Part shown: positions 15,701-24,086 of the stretch, one piece after another
Layout of the letters: every line of letters begins with the position of its first letter
Position numbering within the stretch: the first letter of the stretch is position 1
From: Paenibacillus ginsengihumi DSM 21568
Lineage (GTDB): Bacteria; Bacillota; Bacilli; Paenibacillales; NBRC-103111
Reading direction: 5' to 3'
Length of the DNA stretch: 33,128 nucleotides
NCBI RefSeq assembly: GCF_000380965.1
Contig: NZ_KB905604.1
Location: 1-33,128, forward strand
Notes under the pieces: model-generated
Told to the model about the DNA's origin: nothing
What the model saw: the letters and a program-made list of their open reading frames with translations, nothing else
Databases searched by the model: none
Translations under genes and position numbers: made by a program

Positions 15701-16144
15701 ATGGCGCTTGTACCGTACGAACCGTTCCGCCATCTCGAGAACATGAGACGCGAGCTGGACCGGTTTTTCTCGCATGATTTTTCCGGTCTGAAAGGGGGCC
15801 TGGCACATGTTTTTGGCCATCTGAATGTCGATGTGTACGAAACCGGGCATGAAGTGGTGGCGACCTGCGACATCCCGGGACTGGAGAAAAAGGAAGACGT
15901 CAGCATCGACGTCGACCGCAACGTGCTGACGATCAGCGGAACGGTGAACCGGGTGAACGAGGTGAAGGAGGAGCATATGCACCGGCAGGAGCGTTTTGCC
16001 GGCCGTTTTCACCGGTCCGTTACCCTGCCGCACGACGTATCGCCTGAGGGCATCAAAGCGACGTACCGGAACGGCGTGCTGGAAATCCGCATGCCGAAGC
16101 AGCAGGGAGATACAAGAAAACGCATCGACGTTCAATTCCATTAA
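15701..16144 (+). CDS. Hsp20/alpha-crystallin small heat-shock protein
   Basis: A 147-residue ATP-independent holdase chaperone. A short N-terminal arm (YEPFRHLENMRRELDRFFSHDF) is followed by the alpha-crystallin domain at about 40-135 (NVDVYETGHEVVATCDIPGL, LTISGT, HRSVTLPHDV) and the conserved A-x4-G-V-L motif in ATYRNGVLEIRMPK. GGAGG is eight bases before the ATG. Similar proteins are found in spore coats and heat-shock responses of Bacillales. It has its own promoter and terminator. Confidence 0.93.
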   Translation: MALVPYEPFRHLENMRRELDRFFSHDFSGLKGGLAHVFGHLNVDVYETGHEVVATCDIPGLEKKEDVSIDVDRNVLTISGTVNRVNEVKEEHMHRQERFAGRFHRSVTLPHDVSPEGIKATYRNGVLEIRMPKQQGDTRKRIDVQFH

Positions 16145-16180
16145 GCCAACGCCGCTGCAGCCTCGCAAGCCATTAAAGCA

Positions 16181-16208
16181 GACCTGGTCCTCGGGATCAG
16201 GTCTTGTT
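16181..16208 (+). terminator. Terminator of the Hsp20 gene
   Basis: A ten-pair stem (GACCTGGTCC, loop TCG, GGATCAGGTC) with one G-U pair is followed by TTGTT. It lies 37 bp after the stop codon. Confidence 0.6.
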
Positions 16209-16422
16209 CTGCCATCCACTCGTCGAGGCTTAGTAGAAGCGGAATGGCCGCCATTCTCCACTTGACCTGCCGATGAACGCACAGCAGCGCGAGGACCAAA
16301 GTATGCGATATTCGTTCCAGACAGCCGTGCTTGCGACCGCGGGCCAGAGCTCGCGCATGTAACGCCATCAAGGAGAGACGCCCCATTGGTCGCCGCCATA
16401 CATTCTCTCTGCAAAATCACTC
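16209..16422. other. Region beyond the leader-distal end of the CRISPR array
   Basis: Non-repetitive sequence between the Hsp20 terminator and the decayed last repeat. A minus-strand open frame spans 16141-16386 but has no ribosome binding site and no recognisable product. No further decayed repeat is seen at the expected 61-bp interval to the left of 16423. Confidence 0.5.
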
Positions 16423-17426
<1,004 letters not shown>

Positions 17427-17455
17427 ACTAAAAAAATCCCGTAATCATCCGCTTT
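17427..17455 (-). promoter_or_regulatory. Leader of the CRISPR array (very short)
   Basis: Only 29 bp separate the first repeat from the stop codon of cas2. Next to the repeat the plus strand reads ACTAAAAAAATCCC, and a related ACTAAAAGAAAATCCC borders a decayed repeat at 27197. I see no -10/-35 pair within the 29 bp. The array is therefore either transcribed with the cas operon or from a promoter inside the cas2 coding region. Confidence 0.6.
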
Positions 17456-18361
17456 TTATAACTCTTGCTCCCTGATTTCATTGAGTTTCTGATAAAGTTG
17501 CATTGTGGCAAAACAGTCATCCAAACTGCGGTGCAGCCGTTTAACCGGGATCTGAAAATAGTCAACCAACGTATCCAGCCTGTAATTTGCCAACTTATCA
17601 ATGCAGCGTTTGGCCAGCGAGTTCGTATCCGTCCGTTGATTGGTAATAAGCGGAAAACCGTATTTTGCGCACGCCGCCCGGATAAAAGCGTAGTCGAAAT
17701 AGCCATGATGCGCTATCACCGGCAAATCTCCGATAAAAGCAAGGAATTCGGGCAATACTTCCTCCAACCGTCTCCCCTCAGCCTGTAGCATCTCTTCCGT
17801 TAATCCGGTTAATTTCGATGCAGAGGGCGATATCCTGCCATTAATCTTCAACAAGGCTTGAAAAGTCGCTTCCACCTGCCGCTCCCGCACTTTCACCGCA
17901 CCAATCTCCATCATTTCATCGCGTTCCGGGGACAATCCTGTCGTTTCGACATCGATGACGACATAATCATGCCAAGGCCGATAGACGCTTTTCGTCATGC
18001 GCTTTGCTGTCTGCATCTTTGCCGACCTGCTGAATTTACCGTTTAACGTTTCCTCTGGTACGGCGTCCCGACTTGCTATTCGAGGCAACGATGGGCGTAG
18101 CATCAATTTCAGTCCGTCAAAATCAATCGGTTCCCATTCCGCGTTATGGGTTCGAAAGTCCAAACCTTGCTCGCTTGTGCCAGAATGAAATACCATGATC
18201 GCCCGGCCGCTTTGAACATGTTCCTGAACCCGGTGCCAAATCTGTTCTCGTACCCTTGCACTAACTCGCCCCACGTACACGCCGGTATCGATTTCCAGCA
18301 GCCACCTCGTCAATTCTCCGCGCAAGGAAGGCGGGCCGTTCGTTAATGTAAGCACGATCAT
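17456..18361 (-). CDS. cas2: Cas2e fused to a DEDDh (DnaQ-like) exonuclease
   Basis: A 301-residue fusion. Residues 1-90 are Cas2e (MIVLTLTNGPPSLRGELTRW, TGVYVGRVSARVREQIW, AIMVFHSGTSEQGLDFRTHN), the dimer that bridges two Cas1 dimers in spacer acquisition. A basic linker (about 91-130) leads to a DEDDh 3'-5' exonuclease with D137 and E139 (VIDVETTG), D223 (HHGYFDYAF) and H277/D282 (HRSLDD), so all five catalytic positions are intact. Fusions of this kind, studied in streptococcal type I-E systems, trim the 3' overhangs of prespacers before integration, a job done by host DnaQ-type nucleases elsewhere. ATG overlaps the cas1 stop (ATGA), with GGAGG eight bases upstream. The stop is 29 bp from the array. 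Confidence 0.96.
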   Translation of the reverse strand: MIVLTLTNGPPSLRGELTRWLLEIDTGVYVGRVSARVREQIWHRVQEHVQSGRAIMVFHSGTSEQGLDFRTHNAEWEPIDFDGLKLMLRPSLPRIASRDAVPEETLNGKFSRSAKMQTAKRMTKSVYRPWHDYVVIDVETTGLSPERDEMMEIGAVKVRERQVEATFQALLKINGRISPSASKLTGLTEEMLQAEGRRLEEVLPEFLAFIGDLPVIAHHGYFDYAFIRAACAKYGFPLITNQRTDTNSLAKRCIDKLANYRLDTLVDYFQIPVKRLHRSLDDCFATMQLYQKLNEIREQEL

Positions 18362-19362
18362 GAGCGTTCCTCCAGCAGATTTCCATAACCTTCTTCCAGT
18401 CCTTCGTCATCCTCATCCAATCGTTTGCCGTAAGACACCCCATGGGCCACGGCCCCAGTTCTATCATCCCATAATCGTACAATGTTGACATCCAGGCGCT
18501 CATCCTGAGCCTCTTCCTTGTCCAGCAGCAAGGCGCGAATGTCTCTCACCACGGTTTCCAAAATACGTCCATCCGCGATCGCATCACGCACTCGCCGCCG
18601 CGTCGTCCCGCCGATATCCTTCGGCTGTTCTGCCGCTACCTGAAAAGCGATCGGAATCGTCAACTCCGCCTTGTACAGATCAGCAATATCGTACACAAAC
18701 GATCGCTCATGTCCGGTATGAATGAACCCCAGCCCTGGCGAGCAACCCAAAGCGACGATGACGCTGTGCACCACCCCGTACAGACAGGCATGAGCCGCTG
18801 ACAATGCCATGTTCACCGCATCGCTTCCCCCGAAATCATTCGGATTATAAACCCTGCCTTTCCAGTGAACCCCCGTATCCTGGGATACTTTCCGATAAAC
18901 CGCACGAATTCTGGCTCCCTCGCGTCCCCGCAACTGCTGCATGGACAATTTGGATACATCTTCATCCGGAAAGCGAAGCTGATACATGTGGCGGGCCACC
19001 GCAATCCGCGATCTTGTATTGGATACCAATTCCGCCTGGCGAATCAACAAATGCGCCGAGTGGGTGAGCGGTTGCCCGTGGGCATAATATCGAACGCCTC
19101 TCTCCCCCACCCAGATGACACTGGTTGCCGTATCGCCGATCAATTCTATCGCACGATGACTGATTGTGGAACCGGGGCCCAGCATCAGCACGCCCAGCGA
19201 TGCAGCCGGAACGTGTACAGTACCACGCGCATCCGTTACCGTGATCGCTCCGTCCTGACGATTGATAGTACACCGTTCCAGATAAAGAAACGAAAACCGG
19301 TCACGTACGGTTGGAAGAGCGTGCAGCCCGGGCTTGTCCATGCTCGTACGTTTTGAACCCAT
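18358..19362 (-). CDS. cas1: Cas1e integrase
   Basis: A 334-residue Cas1 of the type I-E group, the metal-dependent integrase that inserts new spacers at the leader end of the array together with Cas2. An N-terminal beta domain (LYLERCTINRQDGAITVTD, ISHRAIELIGDTATSVIWVGERGVRYY) precedes the helical catalytic domain. Metal ligands are visible: E148 (LRGREGAR), H215 (GFIHTG) and D225/D228 (SFVYDIADLYK), with the same H-x9-D-x2-D spacing as E. coli Cas1. ATG at 19362 is one base after the cas6e stop and has a GGGGGG run upstream; a TTG at 19377 is in frame. The acidic tail (DEDDEGLEEGYGNLLEE) is longer than in E. coli. Confidence 0.96.
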   Translation of the reverse strand: MGSKRTSMDKPGLHALPTVRDRFSFLYLERCTINRQDGAITVTDARGTVHVPAASLGVLMLGPGSTISHRAIELIGDTATSVIWVGERGVRYYAHGQPLTHSAHLLIRQAELVSNTRSRIAVARHMYQLRFPDEDVSKLSMQQLRGREGARIRAVYRKVSQDTGVHWKGRVYNPNDFGGSDAVNMALSAAHACLYGVVHSVIVALGCSPGLGFIHTGHERSFVYDIADLYKAELTIPIAFQVAAEQPKDIGGTTRRRVRDAIADGRILETVVRDIRALLLDKEEAQDERLDVNIVRLWDDRTGAVAHGVSYGKRLDEDDEGLEEGYGNLLEERS

Positions 19363-19363
19363 A

Positions 19364-20038
19364 TCATCCCCCCGCAATCGGCATGATCGTCATCAGGCCG
19401 CAGCCATACGCCTTAGCTCTCCCGATGCCGCTGGTCAGCGCTAACCGAAAGCGTTCAGCGTCTGTGATGGATAACACTCCTTCGAACGTGGCGGTGCGCA
19501 GTACAACACGATGTTGGCCTTGCGTTGCTTTGCGGAATGTTTTCCAATCAGTGTGAACGACATTAAATTCTTCCGGTTTCACGGCAAAACCGCAACCTTC
19601 TGCCCGCGCCATCAGCCATTGCTTTTGTTGTTCCGGGGTAACGTGTGCGAAGACTTTGCCTCTACCGGTACGTTCATCTGCTTCTCTGGCACTGCTGCGC
19701 ACCGGATTGGCCCGCAAGCGAAATTGCCAGCGCTGGCCGTTGCGCAGCTTGTCCAGAAAAGGAGCGTACGCTTTCGTCTCTCCCTGTGGCTGGACGTCCG
19801 GATATCCGAACTGTTGGATCAAAGATGTCAAATCCGGCCGATCTTCACTCAGCAGGAGCAGACAACACTTGTCCGCCACATAATCCACACGCCACAGCAG
19901 CCGCTTGCGAGCTGATTCCGGCCTGGAACCATTCCTCGGGAAGCTGGATTCCACTGCCCCATGGATGATTTGGGGAGAAGCGAGGGCACGCTGCGTATCC
20001 CTCTTGCGATCATTCAATATCACCCGCGACAAGTACAT
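19364..20038 (-). CDS. cas6e: Cas6e (CasE/Cse3) crRNA endoribonuclease
   Basis: A 224-residue RAMP protein that cuts the pre-crRNA at the base of the repeat hairpin and stays bound to the 3' hairpin as a Cascade subunit. The catalytic histidine is H26 in SPQIIHGAVESSF, matching the position in Thermus Cse3. The C-terminal glycine-rich loop is LTSGIGRAKAYGCGLM. The gene starts three bases after the cas5e stop, with GGAGGGGG in the end of cas5e as its ribosome binding site. Confidence 0.95.
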   Translation of the reverse strand: MYLSRVILNDRKRDTQRALASPQIIHGAVESSFPRNGSRPESARKRLLWRVDYVADKCCLLLLSEDRPDLTSLIQQFGYPDVQPQGETKAYAPFLDKLRNGQRWQFRLRANPVRSSAREADERTGRGKVFAHVTPEQQKQWLMARAEGCGFAVKPEEFNVVHTDWKTFRKATQGQHRVVLRTATFEGVLSITDAERFRLALTSGIGRAKAYGCGLMTIMPIAGG

Positions 20039-20041
20039 CGA

Positions 20042-20725
20042 CTAATCCCCCTCCAATCCCAGGAACGGATCATGATCTGTCGCCTGTTCAGGATGCCGCT
20101 CCCCGGCCGCCGTATCGGTCGGCATCGTCTTCTCCGCAATCCGGCGAAATCCATGCTTGCGATGTGCCGAATCATAAGACAGCGGGAGATCCCGCTGCAC
20201 ATAAGCACGCGATTCGCCTGGTTCAGCATCATAAACAAAACGCCACTGGGACGGCTTTCTGTCCGTCAACGGCGGCTCTTCCTGCAGCGCGGATAACAGC
20301 GGCCTTCCGGAACGGATGCCCAGCGACACCCGGCCTTCCGGAGGGCAGGAACGGCGTCCGAGAAACAGCGGATAGGCTGGCTGACGCAAGGCACGGTCAA
20401 TCGCCGTCAGCTGCTCCTCCGATCCCTCCAGACCGACAAGAAACACGGCATCGGCGAGATAGTACCGGTGCGTTACATAGGCCAGCTTGTCCCGCCGGGC
20501 AGTATGAAAATCCCGCAGCAGCGCCCCTTCTCGATCCACCCTGACGCCAAAACGCAGCCGCAACAAATCCTCCACACTTTCATGACGCCTGCGTCCAAGC
20601 GCTGCCGCGATCATCCCGATGACACCGCTTTTCGTCGGCACCCGTTCGGTGCCCCTGCGTTCAAACTTGGCATCGCTCCCCCAGGACTGCAGCGGAGCCG
20701 CCAGCCGCAACAGCAACGTGCTCAT
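20042..20725 (-). CDS. cas5e: Cas5e (CasD) Cascade subunit
   Basis: A 227-residue protein that caps the 5' handle of the crRNA in Cascade. The N-terminus LLLRLAAPLQSWGSDAKFERRGTERVPTKSGVIGMIAAALG is diagnostic of Cas5e (L-x-A-P-x-Q-S-W-G and P-T-K-S-G-V-x-G). The middle part FHTARRDKLAYVTHRYYLADAVFLVGLEG and PAYPLFLGRRSCPP are also typical. Its ATG overlaps the cas7 stop (ATGA). The C-terminal tail is acidic and probably disordered. Confidence 0.95.
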   Translation of the reverse strand: MSTLLLRLAAPLQSWGSDAKFERRGTERVPTKSGVIGMIAAALGRRRHESVEDLLRLRFGVRVDREGALLRDFHTARRDKLAYVTHRYYLADAVFLVGLEGSEEQLTAIDRALRQPAYPLFLGRRSCPPEGRVSLGIRSGRPLLSALQEEPPLTDRKPSQWRFVYDAEPGESRAYVQRDLPLSYDSAHRKHGFRRIAEKTMPTDTAAGERHPEQATDHDPFLGLEGD

Positions 20726-21822
20726 AAGACATTCCTGCCAGCGGGCAAGTGTTCGGGCAGCGCTCTCGCCAAAGTATCGAGCAGTTCAGACAGCGGCATC
20801 GTGTCTCCCAACTCCGACAAAAATTCGCCGGTGACGAGCGACAAAACCGGTTCTCCGGCAAACTGCCCGTATACGTTGCGGGCATGGCGCACGAGGCGCC
20901 GGGCGGACGGCGCAACGTATCCTTCATCGCTGGCCGGCACCGGTTTTTCGTAAGCGCCCACCAGGTTGATCGGCTGGTCATTGCGCAAGGTGACGAGTAC
21001 CGCGTCCGGCAAAGTCCGGTTGGCACACGAATTCTGCCTGCCTGTGGGCATGGAGCAGACAAAGGCGCGAACGAACTGCACCGCCGCCTGCACCGTATCT
21101 TCGGCCAACTGTTCCGCCAGCTGGTGTACCGCCACAGTGGCGTACCGATACATGGTGGACGAATTGAACTCCATCGTGCCGATATGACTCGCTCCTGTGC
21201 TGTCCTCCATAGTCAGATCATCCACTGCCGTGAAGTAATCATATTCGTTGCTGACCTTATGCGTCGACAAGCTGTGCGCAACTTGCGCCGAAGCATCCGT
21301 GTTCAGGGAAGGATCGTCGGCCACCATACGCCCGAACAGCGCTACGTCGATAGCAGGATGGTCACTTAAGGCTCTGGCGATCTTTTTCTTATCCTCTCTG
21401 GACAAACTTCCCTTCAGGAGTTCCGGTTCCTGCGCGGCGAGTTGAGCCAACGCCCCGGCTTGCGACCGGCTGAGAAAAAACAGCGCATCCGTTCCTTTCT
21501 CCACCGATTTGATCTTGAGTCCGGCCGCCTCGAGGATTTTTTGCGCAGCGGCCTGGGGATCGTCTGCCGCACCGCGGCGTTGAATTTCTTCCGCTATCAT
21601 GTCCACGATTTTTTTCGTGCGAACTCCCAGCTTTTCTTCAGGGAGCAAGTCCTTGAACATCACGCGGATGGCCCGTTTCCAGCTCTGCGAGGAGACGCGC
21701 GAGCGCGTCACGCCGCCATATGTGGCCGTTTTCGGACTTCCGGTGTCATCCCGATTGATGCAGCTGACCGGGACCGTTTGCAAGGCATGGACATCAAGAT
21801 ACAGACGGGTTGAATAAGACAT
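20722..21822 (-). CDS. cas7e: Cas7e (CasC/Cse4) Cascade backbone subunit
   Basis: A 366-residue RAMP protein that polymerises (six copies in E. coli Cascade) along the crRNA guide. Typical motifs are LYLDVHALQTVPVSCINRDDTGSPKTATYGGVTRSRVSSQSWKRA at the N-terminus (shown in pieces: SCINRDDTGSPKTA, YGGVTRSRVSSQSWKRA) and SASAQVAHSLSTHK-type residues here written DASAQVAHSLSTHKVSNEYD. ATG 21822 is chosen because AAGGAG stands nine bases upstream; the frame is open well beyond but that extension is not Cas7-like. It follows cse2 by 13 bp. Confidence 0.95.
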   Translation of the reverse strand: MSYSTRLYLDVHALQTVPVSCINRDDTGSPKTATYGGVTRSRVSSQSWKRAIRVMFKDLLPEEKLGVRTKKIVDMIAEEIQRRGAADDPQAAAQKILEAAGLKIKSVEKGTDALFFLSRSQAGALAQLAAQEPELLKGSLSREDKKKIARALSDHPAIDVALFGRMVADDPSLNTDASAQVAHSLSTHKVSNEYDYFTAVDDLTMEDSTGASHIGTMEFNSSTMYRYATVAVHQLAEQLAEDTVQAAVQFVRAFVCSMPTGRQNSCANRTLPDAVLVTLRNDQPINLVGAYEKPVPASDEGYVAPSARRLVRHARNVYGQFAGEPVLSLVTGEFLSELGDTMPLSELLDTLARALPEHLPAGRNVL

Positions 21823-21835
21823 GGATATCATCTCC

Positions 21836-22438
21836 TTATTTCTGATCATTGGACCCATTGTCGGAACGTTCCTGAGGCGGTTGCCAGTAAAATTGTCTTC
21901 CCCACTGGAGGCGAATACGGTCCCGTCTGATGGGATACTGAAAGTCAAACAGCTCTTTCGCCAGCAACGGATAATCCAGCTTGATGTCTTCCGCACGCAG
22001 CAACTGGACAAGCCCGCGCAGATGCCATACCAACTCTTCATAGCTGTCTGCCGTCACCGCGGCCAAGAAGCGGCGCGTGATCGCGGTTTCCCGCTCCGAA
22101 TTTCGCCGGATCATTTCGCGCATGGCCCCTCCCAGTGTGGCGCCTGATTCGCTCATCCATTTCTCCTTTTTGCCTTGCTGATGAAGCGCAAATAACGTCA
22201 ACGCCGTGTGCGCCGCCCGTTCGCCAAAACTCGGCTGTTCGTCGTTACCTTGCAGGCTCTCCGGCATCCCGTCGAGCGTCACTTCCCACAGCTCCGGCAG
22301 GCTGCCCGGTTCTTTGCCGACACCGCGGCGAAGCTTCGCCAACGTTGCTGCAAGCCTCGACTCATTGTTGATATGGGACAGGCGGGTGATGCGTGCCTGA
22401 ACGAATTGACTAATTTGCCCTGCTTTGGACGGTTTCAC
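21836..22438 (-). CDS. cse2: Cse2 (CasB/Cas11e) small subunit of Cascade
   Basis: A 200-residue helical protein; two copies form the belly of Cascade and stabilise the displaced strand and R-loop. Recognisable parts are LAKLRRGVGKEPGSLPELWEVTL near residue 34, ERAAHTALTLFALHQQGK, and FDFQYPIRRDRIRLQWGRQFYWQ close to the C-terminus, the conserved W-G-R-x-F/Y ending. The start is GTG with GAAGGGAGG eight bases upstream. It overlaps the end of cse1 by 29 bp. Confidence 0.94.
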   Translation of the reverse strand: MKPSKAGQISQFVQARITRLSHINNESRLAATLAKLRRGVGKEPGSLPELWEVTLDGMPESLQGNDEQPSFGERAAHTALTLFALHQQGKKEKWMSESGATLGGAMREMIRRNSERETAITRRFLAAVTADSYEELVWHLRGLVQLLRAEDIKLDYPLLAKELFDFQYPIRRDRIRLQWGRQFYWQPPQERSDNGSNDQK

Positions 22439-24086
22439 CTTTCTTCCCTCCCTTCAATGTATTATGGTTGGCAGTTCGATACAGAAATTGATTATATGCT
22501 TGCGGGACCGAGTAACGGATCTTCTGACCATTTTCTTCAAAGGACCGCTCCGCATAAGCGCGCAAGCCGCATTGCTCCACCAACTCTCTCCCCAATCCGC
22601 GGACGATGCGCTGGGCTTGCTCCCACCATTTGGCGGACATCTCATCTGGATTCTGTGCAGGGTCGATCTCTTCCAGAAGCTTCCGGAACGGCCTGTCCAA
22701 CCGATAGTACGCTTGTTCCCGAGCTTCGCTCGCCGTGCGGCGAAGGCGATTCGCATCGCTGTCTCCCGTCACTCTGGCAATATTTTGCGCGAGCTGGCCG
22801 ACTTGTCCGACCAGCAGCTCGGTCGTTTCGATTTCTTGCAAAATGCGGCCGATCCACCGTTCCTCCATGAGGTCGCCGTCCAGCAAATCTCCATGGAAAG
22901 CAATGCCGTCGCTGAACACATCATCGATGAAAAAATCTTTGTCGCCATACTTGACAGCGGCGATTTGGAAACGAAACAGCGGACGGTTGACAATTTTTCG
23001 ATTATTCAACTGCTTTACCCAACTGACGACCCCGGGGCTGCGATGACCGCTGCTGTTCGCGAAGAGTGCCGCAAAATCCCGCCAAACTTGCCGCGACGGA
23101 TCGTGACGGCGAGGTTTGTATTCTTCGGGCCCGCCGCCAGATTCCTTGCTTTTCCGCCATACGGTCATCTGTTCGGCAAACGCATTTTCCGGCGGAAAGA
23201 AATCGCCGCCGAGCAGCGAATACCCGATGACTTTGCCGCCGCTCCGCTTCAGCTGCAGGCGGCGCGACTGCAGCGTAAGAAGTGCTGCCGGATGATTGGG
23301 CTGCGCGATTTCGCAGCGTTCTTCCGTTCTAACTTCATTCTGTTCCCATATCGCATCGCCCTGTTCCCACAGGGTCTGTCCGTCACGCAGCAACGTGAGA
23401 TTCAACATCAGCGTTTCGAACAGATTGTTCCCGACGGCAACGACGAGCCCCAACTTGCCAAGCCATCCCGCTCCCGGGCTGGGCAAGTTCTTTCCTTTCG
23501 GTTTGGCTGACGTGTCGTCATACCCGTTGACATACAGCAGCCAGCGTGCGGCTTCCGCATAGGTCAGCCAGCCCTTGGTCTCCCCGCTGCGGGAAGAGAA
23601 CAGGCGGATCTTGTTGCCGCTCTCGGCCAGTTCGCCGTTCAACTTCGCCGCGGAATAGTCCGTCGCCTTATCCAGGCCGGGCACCTGATAGAACGGGCGT
23701 TCGGGATGGAACAACCAGAACCGGTCCTCAAAGTGTTCCAGATATTGCCGGAGGATCGGATGGGAAAACTGCCCGCCTTCCCATACTTCCTGCCAGCGCC
23801 GAAATGCGGCGGCCGGAGTAACCTCAGCAGAACCGTCATCAAACAGCGGCTCGGAAACTCCCTGCAGATTGAACTTTCCATATACACAGTGCAGAATCGC
23901 CAGCAGCAGACGCAATACCGCGATATCCTGCGTCGGCAGCTCGCCGGCCAGGCCGCGAAACTGATGGGCTCGCGCAAACAGCTCGAGCAGGCCGACTTCT
24001 TCGGTGAATCCATCCTCTTTCATTACGACGATCCACGGTTCCCGCAGCAAATTAAACTCCGCCTTCTCCGTTGTCACTTTCCACAA
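22410..24086 (-). CDS. cse1: Cse1 (CasA/Cas8e) large subunit of Cascade
   Basis: A 558-residue protein that recognises the PAM and recruits Cas3. It begins EFNLLREPWIVV, the usual N-LL-x-x-x-W-I-x-V start of the family, and contains FWLFHPERPFYQVPGL, the KGWLTYAEAARWLLYVNGYDD block, and PGAGWLGKLGLVVAVGNNLFETLMLNLTLL with its glycine loop (given here in parts: GAGWLGKLG, NNLFETLMLNL). The C-terminal four-helix bundle contacts Cse2 and the target. Length is close to the E. coli protein (502) with about 50 extra residues. The start is uncertain: TTG 24086 is only three bases from AAGGGGG, while GTG 24077 is twelve away. It overlaps the cas3 end by 35 bp. Confidence 0.95.
   Translation of the reverse strand: MWKVTTEKAEFNLLREPWIVVMKEDGFTEEVGLLELFARAHQFRGLAGELPTQDIAVLRLLLAILHCVYGKFNLQGVSEPLFDDGSAEVTPAAAFRRWQEVWEGGQFSHPILRQYLEHFEDRFWLFHPERPFYQVPGLDKATDYSAAKLNGELAESGNKIRLFSSRSGETKGWLTYAEAARWLLYVNGYDDTSAKPKGKNLPSPGAGWLGKLGLVVAVGNNLFETLMLNLTLLRDGQTLWEQGDAIWEQNEVRTEERCEIAQPNHPAALLTLQSRRLQLKRSGGKVIGYSLLGGDFFPPENAFAEQMTVWRKSKESGGGPEEYKPRRHDPSRQVWRDFAALFANSSGHRSPGVVSWVKQLNNRKIVNRPLFRFQIAAVKYGDKDFFIDDVFSDGIAFHGDLLDGDLMEERWIGRILQEIETTELLVGQVGQLAQNIARVTGDSDANRLRRTASEAREQAYYRLDRPFRKLLEEIDPAQNPDEMSAKWWEQAQRIVRGLGRELVEQCGLRAYAERSFEENGQKIRYSVPQAYNQFLYRTANHNTLKGGKKGETVQSRAN

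Noticed and set aside
16141..16386. Minus-strand frame of 81 codons beside the array, considered as a transposase remnant
   Set aside because: No ribosome binding site, no recognisable motif, and it crosses the Hsp20 terminator.
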